This document shows, in pieces, positions 1 to 11,401 of a DNA stretch of 64,000 nt. Numbering within the stretch: the first letter of the stretch is position 1; each line of letters opens with the position of its first letter. The notes beneath the pieces were generated by a model that saw only the letters and a program-made list of their open reading frames with translations, was not told the DNA's origin and searched no databases. Source of the DNA: Juglans regia (lineage: Eukaryota > Streptophyta > Magnoliopsida > Fagales > Juglandaceae); NCBI RefSeq assembly GCF_001411555.2, contig NC_049907.1, forward strand, positions 37,563,482 to 37,627,481, written 5' to 3'. Made by a program: the position numbers and the translations under genes.

Positions 1-578
1 CATGAGGAGCAGGAACTTTCCAGGTAAAATGTTGAACTTAAATCAGCTTCCTGCCCAGATGAAATCAATACACTGCATGCTATTTCCTGTTGATTTCTTG
101 TGCCATTTGTGAATAATTGAGAGATGGTTTGATGATGCAAAGCCTTCTGGTCATCTTATTGCTGTATAAAAGTCACTTCAAAAATTAGCCAATGGGTTTT
201 CCAAATAGTAGTTATATGAAGAAAGGCTTCCTAAGATTATAAATAAGTGCTCCCCAACAGAGATTGGTGAAGAGAGACCCCTGTATGGACTTTAATCTAG
301 ATGTTAGGAACTATGGTTAGGATTGGAACGATAAATTAGTAAGTGTGTGGTAATGATGAGGCTCCAAATAAATGGGTACTTTAGAATCAGTATTTTTCAT
401 TGTGTGAAGAAACACTGGTTAGTCAAACTTAGCGATTAGGGATTCTGCTAAGCTTAACTGTAATAATATGGGAGATGACTAATGGAGGTTTTAATTTCTG
501 CAATATTGACATTTTAATTTGGAAGTTATGTACTTTTAATTCACTAAGTATGTGAAAGTTGAGATTTCCAGTTTGTCT
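1..578. other. Left flank, no gene recognised
   Basis: AT-rich sequence to the left of the CACTA element. I see no convincing coding exon, RNA gene or repeat end here. It is the host DNA into which the neighbouring element inserted, and it ends with the GAT copy of the target duplication just before the element. Confidence 0.4.
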
Positions 579-1479
579 GATTACTACAACAACTTAGCCT
601 TTTTCCCACGGGTGATTTTGTCGCAATTAGTCCATATTTTTATCCAAAATAACTTTTTCTGGCCATTTCAAGTCATAGCTGACTCTTCAAAAATGCCCGG
701 CAACTTAAAGTACTTAAAGCTACAAGTGAAATATATGTCAAAAATACTCTTTTTCCGGCAATTCTTTTCCTCGCAAAAAGTGCAAACTTTCGTCGCAAAA
801 AGTATGCCAATCATGGTTAACTGGGGTTGGGAATACTTATCTGCCGTGATGGACATTATAGGAAATACGCATTTGCAACCAAAAAACTATTTTCGGCGAT
901 TTATGATCGCTAGAAATAGTCTTTTATTAAAAAAAAAAAAGATACTAGTAAAACGTTATCATAGGCTCACAACCTTACACCTAAAATAAATAAAAGAATG
1001 TGAACAATATATTACAAAAAAGAAAATATTGGAATACAAATAACTTGAACAATGAACATGAAAAATGAAAACTTGAACAATGGACAAGAAACTTACAGTA
1101 AACTTACATTACATTACAAAATATAAAATTACAAGATATGAGTTACATATCAATAACATAGTCTTCAATGTGATTTAATCACACCAAATAAAACTTCACA
1201 GATATTTCAATGTAGCCACCCAAATTGAAGACAACCGTTACGAATTCCTAGTATATTCTTTGCACCACCCAAACTGAGGAGTAAGAATGTATTTCAACAG
1301 AGAAAAGCACAAACCATGGAAAGGAACACCAAATTCTCCATGAGCGCTCATGCATGATTTACTGCACCAACCCAGCACCCATGGTTTCTCAAATAGATGC
1401 AAAACTAAATATATATAATTAAAGTATCCTACCAGCCAAAGAACACGTACGGATGGGTGTGGTACATAAAAGAATGGAG

Positions 1480-2567
1480 CTTCTGCACCATGCTTGTGAA
1501 AAATGGGGCTTCTTTCAAGTAAAGAGGATCTCTTCTTCTTATATATATTGTGCTTTATAAGTCTAAATTGTATATCAAATTACCATTCATTCTAATGAAA
1601 ATATCGCTTATCCAGGTTGAGAATCATGGCATTGATAAAGAGCTGATGGAGAAGGTGAAGCACTTAGTAAATGGACACTATGAGGAAAACTTGAAGGAAA
1701 GCTTCTACAAATCCACGATAGCTAAAAGCATACAAAACCAAGGAAATACCTTTGATATAGACTGAGAAAGCAGCTTTTTCATTTGGCATTGCCCAACATC
1801 TAGCATGAATGAAATCTCGAACTTCTCCAAGGACCTATGGTGAATATTGATCTGTTATAATATAATTAAATGACTAAATTTACTTCTTCTCATCAATTTA
1901 AGCATTCAGGCTCATTGACATTTCTTATAATATATGTGTATATGTATGCATATATGTGTGTGTGTGTGTCTATCTGTGTATGCATATTGACTGATATTGT
2001 GCATAATTCAGGGAAGCAATGGATGAGTACATTGCTCAGCTGGTTAAGCTGGCCGAGAAGCTTTATGAGCTCATGTGCTAGAATCTTGGTTTGGAAAAGG
2101 GTCACATAATGGAAGCATTCTCAAGGAATAAAGGTCCTTCTTTGGGGACGAAAGTGGCAAAGTACCCTCAGTGTCCACATCCAAAACTTGTTAGAGGACT
2201 TCGAGAGCACACTGATGCTGGTGGGATTATAATCTTACTCCAAGATGACCAAGTCCCAGGTCTTGAATTTTTCAAAGATGGGGAATGGGTAGAGATTCCA
2301 CCATCCAAGAACAACACCATCTTTGTGAACATAGGAGATCAACTGGAAATTTTGAGCAATGGAAGTTATAAAAGTGCTTTGCATAGAGTCATGGCTGACA
2401 AAAATGGGAGCAGACTTTCCATTGCAACCTTCTACAATCCTGCTGGTGATGCCATCATCTCTCCAACTCCAAATCTCTTATATCCCAACCACGTCCCTGT
2501 TCAAGATTACCTTAAGCTTTATGCCACCACAAAGTTCTCAGAAAGGGTCCCAAATTTGAGCCTATGA
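1480..2567 (+). pseudogene. ACC oxidase (2-oxoglutarate/Fe(II) dioxygenase superfamily) fragment captured in a CACTA element
   Basis: 1-aminocyclopropane-1-carboxylate oxidase makes ethylene from ACC in the cytosol, using Fe(II) and ascorbate. The exons visible are the end of exon 1 (about 1480-1518, HACEKWGFFQ, donor GTAAAG), exon 2 (1616-1839, starting VENHGIDKELMEKV) and a fused last exon (2012-2567). The last exon keeps the iron-binding HTD near 2213 and the distal His in ALHRV near 2383, plus the RLS substrate motif, and ends ERVPNLSL. The copy is broken: TGA at 1763-1765 replaces a Trp codon (DIDW in the family) and TAG at 2079-2081 replaces a Glu codon (CEN in the family). The N-terminal part of exon 1, including a start codon, is not recognisable. 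The intron usually found before the ITNGKYKS region is absent. A (TG)n/(TA)n tract lies in the second intron. Confidence 0.85.
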
Positions 2568-2689
2568 AGAACATGACTAATGGTCACCATCATGTAATTG
2601 CTTGGAACATATGCTAAAGAATCTAAATTAGCCGAGGAAGAATAACATGCATAATGAAAGGTATGAATCAGGAAGCCAAAATCTTCAAT

Positions 2690-3060
2690 TTTTAGGATAA
2701 GAGACGACAATCGGCATATTATTCAAACATGGCTGCAACATACTCGATGCTTTGGTGTCCACACACACAGCACCAACAGAATTACTTCCAGATTTTACCC
2801 TCACTTTAGGAAAGGGTTCCTCATAATTTAGTAACAAAAACCACAGGAAAACGCACGCCCACATTCCAACCACAAATTGTATATACCTTCAACATAATTG
2901 GCAATCGAAGGAAAAGACCAAAGAACATTACCACTTTGAGAAGAAGCCGTCTCAGTCATGCCACAAATAAAATCATTTGCCTCCATTGGTGTCAAGAAAC
3001 CTTCCTCCGCACCATTTTCTAGCTCACCTGTAACGCGAAAGACATTCAATAAGTGCTAGT
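2690..3060 (-). pseudogene. Unrecognised antisense gene-like fragment inside the CACTA element
   Basis: On the minus strand an open stretch with balanced composition begins near 3027, after a plausible acceptor (TTACAG), with residues ELENGAEEGFLTPMEANDF and GMTETASSQSG. It reaches a GTAATG donor-like site near 2929. A second open piece lies at about 2703-2870. I do not recognise the protein. Codon-like composition, splice-like borders and the GC/GA-rich DNA upstream on the same strand (3420-3620) suggest a captured gene start with its 5' leader. It could equally be non-coding. Confidence 0.35.
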
Positions 3061-3438
3061 TCCGTAATGAAAAACAACCGTCAAGGAAAAATGAAGAAGA
3101 AAACACCAAATTCTCATACCAAATTCAGAGAAAACAGGTCTAACGATCACATACTTGTAAGTGGGGACTATTGGAAGGAGCAGTAACAAGACCTCCCAAC
3201 ATAGATGAAGTTAAGTAGATAGAAATAAATTTCGCAACTTACCCTAAGCTAAAACCAGCAATATGCAAAATTACAGAGAAAAATCGAAGTTCGTAAAACG
3301 AAACCATGGGAGAATTGCTAATACACTATTTTCTGTTGGATAAATTAATATACTATTTTTTAATAAAATGCAAAAGGAAATCAAGGGAGAGGAAATCCCA
3401 GAAACTGAAAACAAAAGACCATAGATGAAATGTCTGAA

Positions 3439-3570
3439 GAGAGAGAGGTGAGGTCGCGGTGGCGCAGAGGCTCACATTCGGTGGGAAGGAGAGAGAGTTG
3501 AGGTCGCCTGGGGGGAGAGGCTAGCCGTCGGTGGGAAGGAGAGAGAGGTGAGGTCACCTGGGAGAGAGAA
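3439..3570. repeat. 50-bp tandem repeat, about 2.5 copies
   Basis: GAGAGAGAGGTGAGGTCGC-type units recur with an exact 50-base spacing: the TGAGGTC motif starts at 3449, 3499 and 3549. The repeat is GC- and GA-rich, unlike the rest of the CACTA element. On the minus strand it would read as a CT-rich leader upstream of the antisense gene-like fragment. Confidence 0.8.
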
Positions 3571-4769
3571 TGGGCAGAGAGAAAAATGGGTATCTGGCGC
3601 GGGTCGGGGGGGTGAAAATGAAAAAGAAGGGCCAGGGGAGATTTAAATTTTTACCTTTTGCGGCCAAAATTTATACTTTTTGCGGCGACTATAATTGCCA
3701 CAAATGCTAGTGGCGACTATTCAAGCAACTGCATAATGTCAACGAAAAAGAGATTTTTCTGTGAACATAGTTGCCGCAAATACAATGGTTATGTTTTTTG
3801 CGGCACCTTGTAATCCGTGACAAATATAATAGCCAAATGTAAATATTTTAGGCCAACTATTTTCTGACTATGTGAATTTGGTGGCAAATAAGTATATTTT
3901 TTGACTATGTGAATTTGGTGACAAAAAATACTTATTTGCCACCAGATAAAACTTGCTGGAAAAATTCTGCCCTAAAAATTATTATTTGTTGGCGAAACTA
4001 TTTGCTAACAAATCATTTTTGCCGCAAAAAATAAGAATTAGTGCACTTTCTTTTTAGTCAAAAATGAATCATAAAAATTGGATTTTGAGACAAAATTTCT
4101 TTCGTCGCAAAAAAATCATCGCAAAAGGTCACTATTTGCTACCAAATAAAATTTGCGAGAAAAAATTCTGCCCCAAAAAAATATTTTCTGTAAACTTTTT
4201 CTAATGACCTTAATTTTGTAGGAAAAGTAAAAAAAATATAATGTGCAAACTTTTTCTGATGATCTTAATTGATGGCAAAAAGCCTTTAATTTTCACAGAT
4301 TGTAACTCATGACAAATAGAAAATGGTCTAATATAACTATTTTCGACGAAATTTTTCTGACGACGTGTATTTGGTGGCAAATTGTAATTATTTGCAACCA
4401 AATTGTATTCACTGGAATTGTAAATTTTTTGTCATCAACTAATTCCATCACTAATAAATGCATATGTCGTCGTAAAAAAATATTATCTACAAACTTTTTT
4501 TGATGAGCTTAATTTTTTAGGAAAAATTAAGTAATTTTCACAGATTGTAATTCGTGACAGATAAAATGGTCTAATATAGTTATTTGCGGCGAAAATTTTC
4601 CGACAACGTGATTTTGGTAGCAAAACGTAATTATTTGCTACCAAATAGCATTCGTAGGAAAACTTTATGTCCCAAAAGCCACTATTTGTTGTAGTGGATG
4701 CGTTCTAATGTGTTTAACCCTAACCAACCCTTTGAGAACTAACCTTTATGTCCGCTTGCTGGAAATTCA

Positions 4770-6930
4770 GGTGAGCAAATGGCACAAAGTGGTCGAGGAA
4801 GAGGGAGAGGGTGAGGTCTAGGAAGTAGACGAGCTGGTGCTTACTCATTTAGAGGCCGACCACATCCTCCAATTCTTAATTCATGGACTCTTAACGATGC
4901 TTATGAGTCTAGCCTCCAAGCATAGTTTGGTAGACTCCATGTGCCAATCCAATGTTGGAAGCTGAGACTAATAGAGACGATATTGGTAAGCTAAATGACT
5001 ACATATAATCTATAAAGTCATTTAAACCATATATGTTTATATGCAAGATGAAAGATGAACTCTAAGTTGCTGGCTTTGATTTTAATGTCATCCTTTAGAA
5101 GACTCCGCCACAGTGCATGTAGTCGTAAACGCGCCACAAAAGAAACGTGGACGCGGCCCCGCAAAGTGCATTGAGTTTGAAAAAATTTGGAAGCGCAGAA
5201 AAATACATTTGAAGATACGCAAGATGGACTGATGTACCCAAGTCCAAGAAGGATGAGCTGATTGACCGTATACGGGTAAGCCATTTATACCTTCATTGCA
5301 ATTGTAAGAATGTGTTTTGCATCATGGGATGACATTATGTGCGTAGGGTGACTACATATGGATTGGGAATTGAAGAATCATCGATTGAAAGTTTGGAAAC
5401 AACTGCGTAAGCGATTTAACACCTTCCACCAGGAGTTGCACAATAAGTGTTTAGCGTATGGCAGCCATGAAGAAGCACTGGCTTCTAGGACTAGCTTGGT
5501 TGACCCCCTGGTTTGGGTTAAGCTATGTGGGAGATAGGAAAGTGATGCCTTCAAGGTATTGATTGTTCAAAGATGATGTTAGGTGTAATTAAATCTAGAC
5601 ATAATAGAAAAGATTATTCTTTCATGTATATAGCTAACATTGGGTTATCATGGCAAAAAAACTCAAGCCAAAATAGAGAAAACCATAAGAAGCTAAACAT
5701 TAATCACACAGTAGGGCATAAGTCATATGTGAGGATCTTAGAGGAGAAGATATAAGGTTTCTTTAATTCAAGCTGTAACAAAATGTTGCCTATATTTCTT
5801 CAGCTCATATCATTTGCACGCTGATGAGTCATTCATTTGCTGCCTTTTATTGTCTATTTCTTGCAAGCAGAGACAGACTAACGTATTTGTTTTTTTCTTC
5901 AGTCTCAGATTGACATTTTTTAGATCCCCAACAGATATCTGTTATCTATAAGTTATTCAAAAGGACTCTATGTGGGGTGAGAGAGAGACAATAACTGCTT
6001 CAAACCATTTATAAGGCACCTTGTGACTAACCACCAAATACTTTGTGAGGATCCTGCATGGTAGAAGCTATAACGATTTTCCATCAATGGTAGTGGATAA
6101 TTTTTGAGAGATTAACATGCACCCCTAAGTTTTCAAAAGAACTCAAACGATCTGACTTGCTATGATATGCACTTATAATTCAAAAGTTTTTGATCAATTT
6201 CTGCAGTGTTTTTTTTTTTTTTTTTGTGACTATAGCTAGTTTAGTTAAACTTTATCTTTTGAATGAAGATCACCGCACATCTACCTAACAACATTCCACA
6301 CATATAGCATTTTGAAAGAGCGAACTTGGTGGAGTTCTACAAGGATGTTCGATGGTCTAAGAAGAAGGATCAATTCTTGACATCCGCCACAGAAAGTATT
6401 TATGTGAGTCTAGGCCTTTCTTTTTCAGTCCAAATAGATATGCTAGCAAGTTCTATTTTTCAATACTCTCCCTATAAATGACATAAACAACACATTAATA
6501 CACTAATATATAGTTTTGTGTGTATGTGCAGAAGAAGATGGTTGGTAAGATGGATAATTTAGAACTTGAGAAACGTACCGAGGAGGCAGCATCGTCCGTC
6601 TTTAAGGAGGTATTTGGTCATAGATCAGGGTATGCAAGAGGGCTAGGAGAGATGCTCATACTGGAGTCTACAAAACAACATGAGCGTGAACGGAAAAAAA
6701 GAATACGTTATCCTAGTGGAAAGACATAAGAAAGATGCTGCTGACTATTACAAGAGTAAACTAGAGTAGATGGGGAGATATGAGAGTACTTTTGGAGGGA
6801 CAACTTGAAACTGACAAGTTGTTGAAGAGTTTCATGTCTGAAAGGCAATCCCACGAAAAGTCTCCTGGGGAGACTCAATGAGCTGCTTACAATTGAAATC
6901 TTTGTTGGGCATTTTGTTTTTTGGGTATTT
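4770..6930 (+). pseudogene. Decayed En/Spm-type plant transposon ORF (Transposase_24 / Ptta family)
   Basis: Exon-like blocks can be followed on the plus strand: MAQSGRGRGRG (4780) followed by an Arg/Gly-rich start with SFRGRPHPPILNSW; a block near 5230-5275 (SKKDELIDRIR); 5355-5555 (LKVWKQLRKRFNTF, then LVDPLVWVKLCGR); 5630-5753 (NHKKLNINHTVGHKSYV); 6320-6402 (EFYKDVRWSKKKDQF); and 6532-6729 (KMVGKMDNLELEKR, then VFGHRSGYARGLG). The order basic start, WK..W-rich middle, H..GSKS-like motif, KK..F..A and GRRSGYxxGLG matches plant Ptta/En/Spm putative transposase proteins. In-frame stops (for example TGA within the Gly/Arg tract, TAG after CGR) and splice-like gaps mark it as dead. It lies directly beside, but outside, the GAT-flanked CACTA element. 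Confidence 0.65.
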
Positions 6931-7319
6931 TTTGGTAGTAAGATGGTGGCTGGGTTTTTGTTAATGGGTGTGGGAGGTTACCATGCATGTTCTGTGGGAG
7001 ATAACTGGCAGGTGTGGGATGTTTGGTCTTTTGATATATCATGGAAAGTGGTTATTTTTGTATCTATGATATGGAGTGTAGTTTACATTTCCCTTTTTCA
7101 TGATAGGGGGCAACTATGGCTTATAAAATTATCAAGTATTGGTTACTACTCATGTAAGTACATGATGAATATTTTCTACACTTATTACAGTGTGTATTGG
7201 CATTCATATAACTGGATTGTTTACTTACAGGTAGAGCTCAACTCACTTGTTATTGGTCGCCTTGCATTGCTGGATAACTGGGGCCTACATTCCAAAGGAT
7301 ACTGGAAGTTGTATTAGTT
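6931..7319. other. Gap between the En/Spm ORF and the LINE
   Basis: This stretch holds a 124-codon open frame (6943-7317) with no recognisable motif and an odd Trp/Tyr-rich composition. I take it as the 3' remains of the En/Spm-type element rather than a gene. Confidence 0.35.
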
Positions 7320-10085
7320 CTATGATCCCAACAATCACTGGGGAAATTATTTCAATTTAACTAAAGAAATCACTACTCTTGAAGTGAATGATGCTACTTT
7401 TCAGATGAATCCATTGAATTCTCCTGGACCAGATAGAATTCTAGTAACTTTTTACCAAGACCATTGGAGTATTGTTGGGCAAAATTTTTGTTAAGTTGTC
7501 CTCAAGTTCCTCAATTCAAATTGTGATATTGGCCACATTGATGATACTTACATAGCCAGAATCCCAAAGATTAAAAATCCTAAGAAGGTTTCAAACTTCA
7601 AACCAATCAGTTTATGTAATGTAATTTATAAAATCATCTCCAAAGTGTTGGCAAACAGATTGAAGATAATTTTACCTACTATAATTTCCCCCACACAGAG
7701 TGCATTTCCTCCTTGAAGATTAATTGTGAATAATTTAGTTGTTGCTTATGAAACTATGCACTCAATGAATAGTAGAAGCTTGGAAAAAATCAAGTTTTAT
7801 GGCAATGAATCTTGATATGAGTAAGGCATATGATAGGGTGGAGTGGGGTTTGTTAAAAGCTGTGATGATTCAAATGGGATTGATCTTGTTATGATCTGTA
7901 TCAAATCAGTATCATACTCTCTGCTTATTAATTATTCTCCTCAAAGTTCTTTTAGACCAACAAGAGGGATAAGGCAGGGTGTTCCTCTATCACCCTACCT
8001 TTTTATTCTATGCTCTGAAGCCTTAAGTAATTTGCTCGACAATGTTGAAGCATCTAGTGTAATCTCTGGCATCCAATAGCTAGAGGCAAACTTTGCATTA
8101 ATTATTTATTTTTTACAGATGATAGTTTGCTTTTTTACAAGGAGAATTCATTAGAGTGGATTAGATGGATTGCAATACGTGACACTTATGAAAGGGCTTC
8201 AAGACAAAGATTGAATAAAGCAAAAACATCTATCCATTTCAGCACCAATGCTAGTAATGAGTCGAAGGATATAATTCAGACTATTGCTGGAGTTAGATAT
8301 ACTTCATCCTATGAAAAGTATTTGGGGATGCCAACTATCATTGGTAGATCTAGAGCTCAATCTTTTAAAAGCATCATGGAGAGAATAAGAATCATATTAA
8401 GCAATTGGAAGACAAGATTTTTATCACAAGCAGGTAAAGAGATTATGCTCAAATCAGTGGCTCAAGCTTTGCCTACTTATAGCATGGGTGTTTTGAAGCT
8501 TCCCAAGGTTCTACTTAAGGAAAGAAATCGAATTATGAACAATTATTGGCAGGGACACAACAAAATGAAAGGAAAATTCATTGGATTTCTTGGAGTCAGA
8601 TGGAAAAGCAAAAACAATTGAAGGGTTAGGGTTTGGAGACTTGGAGAGTTTCAACTTGGCAATTTTGGCCAAGTAAGGGTGGAGGATTATTCAAATGCCG
8701 GACTTGTAGCAAAAAATTTTCAAGTCAAAATATTTTCCAAAAACTTCTTTCTTCCAAGCTAAAATTAGTTCAAGACCATCTTATATTTGGAAAAGCATCA
8801 TGGTAGCTAGGCATCTAGTGGAAGAAGTGTCTTTATGGAGGATTGGCAATGGACAAAGTGTTAAAATATGGAAAGATAAGTAGATTTCTCAACCAACTAC
8901 ATACAAGATTCAAAATGTTGTTTGGATTTTGAATGAAGATGAATATGCGGCTGCTATTATTAATTCAAACGCTTAACACTGGAATGTAGATTTGATTGAA
9001 GAAATATTCTCTTATGATGAAGCTGCTATTAAAAAGAGGATACCTATTAGTCTATCAAACTATCCAAATAAGCTAATATGGAGATGTACAACAAGTGGTC
9101 AATTTACTATCAAAAGTGCATAATATTTACAAAAAGAAATATTTGATCGAGCTAAAGGATAGTCTTCAAATTCAAGTTGCAAGGAAGAAGTATGGTACAG
9201 AATCTGAAATTAAAAATTCCTAATAATGCAAAAGTTTTCCTATGGAGGGCTTGTTTAGAGGCCTTACCTACAGGACTTACCTACAAATCTACAACTCTTT
9301 TGGAAGGAAAAATAGTGAAGTCACCAAACTGTCCAATATGTTTAGAAGAAGAGGAAAGTACTATCCATATTATTTGGGAGTGCACAACAGCTAAGGATGT
9401 ATGGAGTCTATGATCAAAGAAAATTCAGAAAAGCAGTTTGACAGTAGAATGTTTTAAGGAATGACTTTATTTTCAACAGCAACTTTTCCCATCAAATTTG
9501 GTGGTGCAGCAGTCAAAACAGTATTGATTTTAAGGAAGCTCAAACAGATTTTGTCAAGCCAGTAATAGGTGGAGAAAATTTGATGAATAGATGGGAGCCT
9601 CTTATTGGTGATCACTTATTCAAAATTAACTGGGATGCAGCACTTAATAAATCACTTGGTAAAGTTGTTATTGGCAATATAGTAAGAGATGGTGTAGGTA
9701 ATGTACTGGCTACAAAAAGAATGCAACGTGATTTTTTCCATAATCCATTGTTGGCTGAAGCTTTTGGTGCTCTTCAAATAACAATTTTTGGCAGTGAGTT
9801 GGGCATAAGAAGGATTATCTTGGAAGATGACTCTCTATGAGTTATGAATAACGTCAAGCAACATGATACTCTTTGGAATAGTGCAGGTTTGATCATATCA
9901 GGTTTAATAAATGGGTTGTTAGGCATGTTAGGAGAGAAACTAATATTGTGGCTCATTGTTTAGCCAATAATTCTTTAGAGTTGGAGGACAATTCTATTGA
10001 GATGGAGGATTGTCCATCTTGTATTCTATCCCTTCTTTGTTGGTGGTTCATTAATAAATATATTGATAATGATTCTGAAAAAAAA
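7320..10085 (+). mobile_element. 5'-truncated, decayed L1-type LINE
   Basis: Reverse transcriptase of a plant L1-like LINE, broken by many stops and frameshifts, without an endonuclease domain. Order: RT N-terminal part (7400-7800; SPGPD, then NFKPISLCNVIYKIISK), RT core (7945-8080; RQGVPLSPYLFILCSEAL), the catalytic box near 8105-8125 reading FTDD instead of FADD, the RT thumb/LTR-like zone (8127-8600; YLGMP, then LSQAGKEIMLKSVAQALPTY), zf-RVT (9195-9410; PNNAKVFLWRACLEALPTG, with CPIC and H..WEC), and RNase H (9620-9840; KINWDAAL, then LAEAFGAL). The 3' end runs to an A-rich stretch at about 10077-10085. No target duplication could be fixed because the 5' end is eroded. Confidence 0.8.
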
Positions 10086-11401
10086 TGTTTTTGAAAACCC
10101 TTTAAATTGTAGATCTAACACTTATCATATATTAATTTTGATGATTTTATATTTTACACTCCACAATTGTTTCATTTTCTCTCATCTAACTTAATTAGGT
10201 CATGAAAATTTATGTCCGTTGCCATTGGCGTGATGAAAACTTTTAGACAAATTACATTATTTAAGAAAATATTTATAAGACGGTGTGTATAACAGATCTA
10301 ATAAAATGTTTATATGGTACAATTCAATTGGAAAATGTCACTCTCAATGAGAGTGACTATTGAAAAAAACCACCGAAATAATTTTTTATTTTACTTAATA
10401 ATTAAGAAAATTATTTTTAATGACTTTGTGAATTTTTTTAAAAATATTTAAAGGGTTTAAAAAATGTTTGAAGAAAAATAAAATAAAAATTACACGTTCG
10501 GTGAGAATTATCAATGGGTGTAACATTGCCCAATCTATTTTAGTAGGTAAATTTTAATTTTTTTTTATACAACAAGAGTGAAGGAGTTTCGAATCGAAGT
10601 TTTCTATTTGGAGAACCAGGCCACATGTCTTCAAGTCTAATAAATATTTATTTAATGATAATGTTCATCAAATGGGAAACAATGCCATTTTTTTCAATGC
10701 AACGAATCTAAATTAAATGATAGAAAATATAATTGGAGAAAACATATAATTATTTGTTCAAATTTTAAACGACCCCGTAGATAGAACAAGCATAACTGAC
10801 GCCGTATTCTGTTATATCTCAGAGTCCCCGACCCTTTGGAAACGACGGCGCATGTTATCTGACTCGAATGCTTTTCGCGACAATTTGTTTTTATACCTTG
10901 TAATGAACCTTGTCGGTTGGCTGTTTGTATCAAGAAAAAGGAATGGTGTAAATGTAAAAGAGTTGCTGCAATGGGGGCTCAGTGTGCATGCAAGATGTTT
11001 GATAAAAGGTAAAAGAGAAAATCACAAGTGTATTGCTACGGGAATCTTCGAGGGTTCCCAACCTCCATACAACGTACTCAAGTTCCACAAAATTTCAGAT
11101 TTCAGATATCCCTCTATTTTCCTCTCTGCTCTCTATATACCCCACCAACTTGAACATCATAACCCATAACAGAAATAAGGACCGATAAAATGATTGTAAA
11201 AATAACAGTACCTAAATGACAAGCAAAAGTCTCCCAAAATGAACAGTTTAAACAAAACGCATAGCTTAACTAATGACCCGAAACGCTACGTTTATTTCTT
11301 TCTCGTCGACTTCATCGCTTCACTTCGGGTCCATAACATACCTCTTATTCATTCACCGGGTTCTTGAAACTGCGAGTGGGTGAGTTTTTTTACAGAGAGA
11401 G
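10086..11401. other. Intergenic DNA and presumed promoter of the selenoprotein-F gene
   Basis: The left part is AT-rich with a perfect 10-bp inverted repeat at 10337-10357 and MITE-like T/A-rich sequence around 10380-10500. From about 10750 the sequence is less AT-rich. A TATATA box-like element lies at 11134-11139 after a CT-rich stretch, 265 bases before the start codon. A GAGAGAG tract directly precedes the ATG at 11402. The promoter assignment is inference from position. Confidence 0.35.

Larger units (their letters stand above)
582..4696. mobile_element. CACTA-superfamily element carrying captured gene pieces
   Basis: The left end reads TACTACAACAAC and the right end, read inward on the minus strand, CACTACAACAAA, so the termini are inverted repeats matching over about ten bases. 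The first base on the left is changed from C to T. Both ends are flanked by the same 3-bp GAT (579-581 and 4697-4699), the duplication size expected of CACTA (En/Spm) transposons. Subterminal zones at about 590-960 and 3640-4690 are rich in repeated short motifs of the type TTTGCGGCGA, TCGCAAAA and TTTGCCACCAAAT in both orientations, as is usual for transposase-binding subterminal regions. No transposase is encoded inside; the interior holds an ACC-oxidase pseudogene and an antisense gene-like fragment. I infer a non-autonomous, gene-capturing (Pack-type) CACTA of 4.1 kb. Confidence 0.75.

Noticed and set aside
552..989. 145-codon open frame at the left end of the CACTA element
   Set aside because: It runs across the transposon border and through subterminal repeats; composition and lack of any motif argue for chance.
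6943..7317. 124-codon open frame
   Set aside because: Trp/Tyr-rich low-information composition and no motif; it lies between two decayed transposons.
7320..10085. An intact reverse-transcriptase gene
   Set aside because: Numerous stops and frameshifts, no endonuclease domain, and FTDD in place of FADD in the catalytic box.
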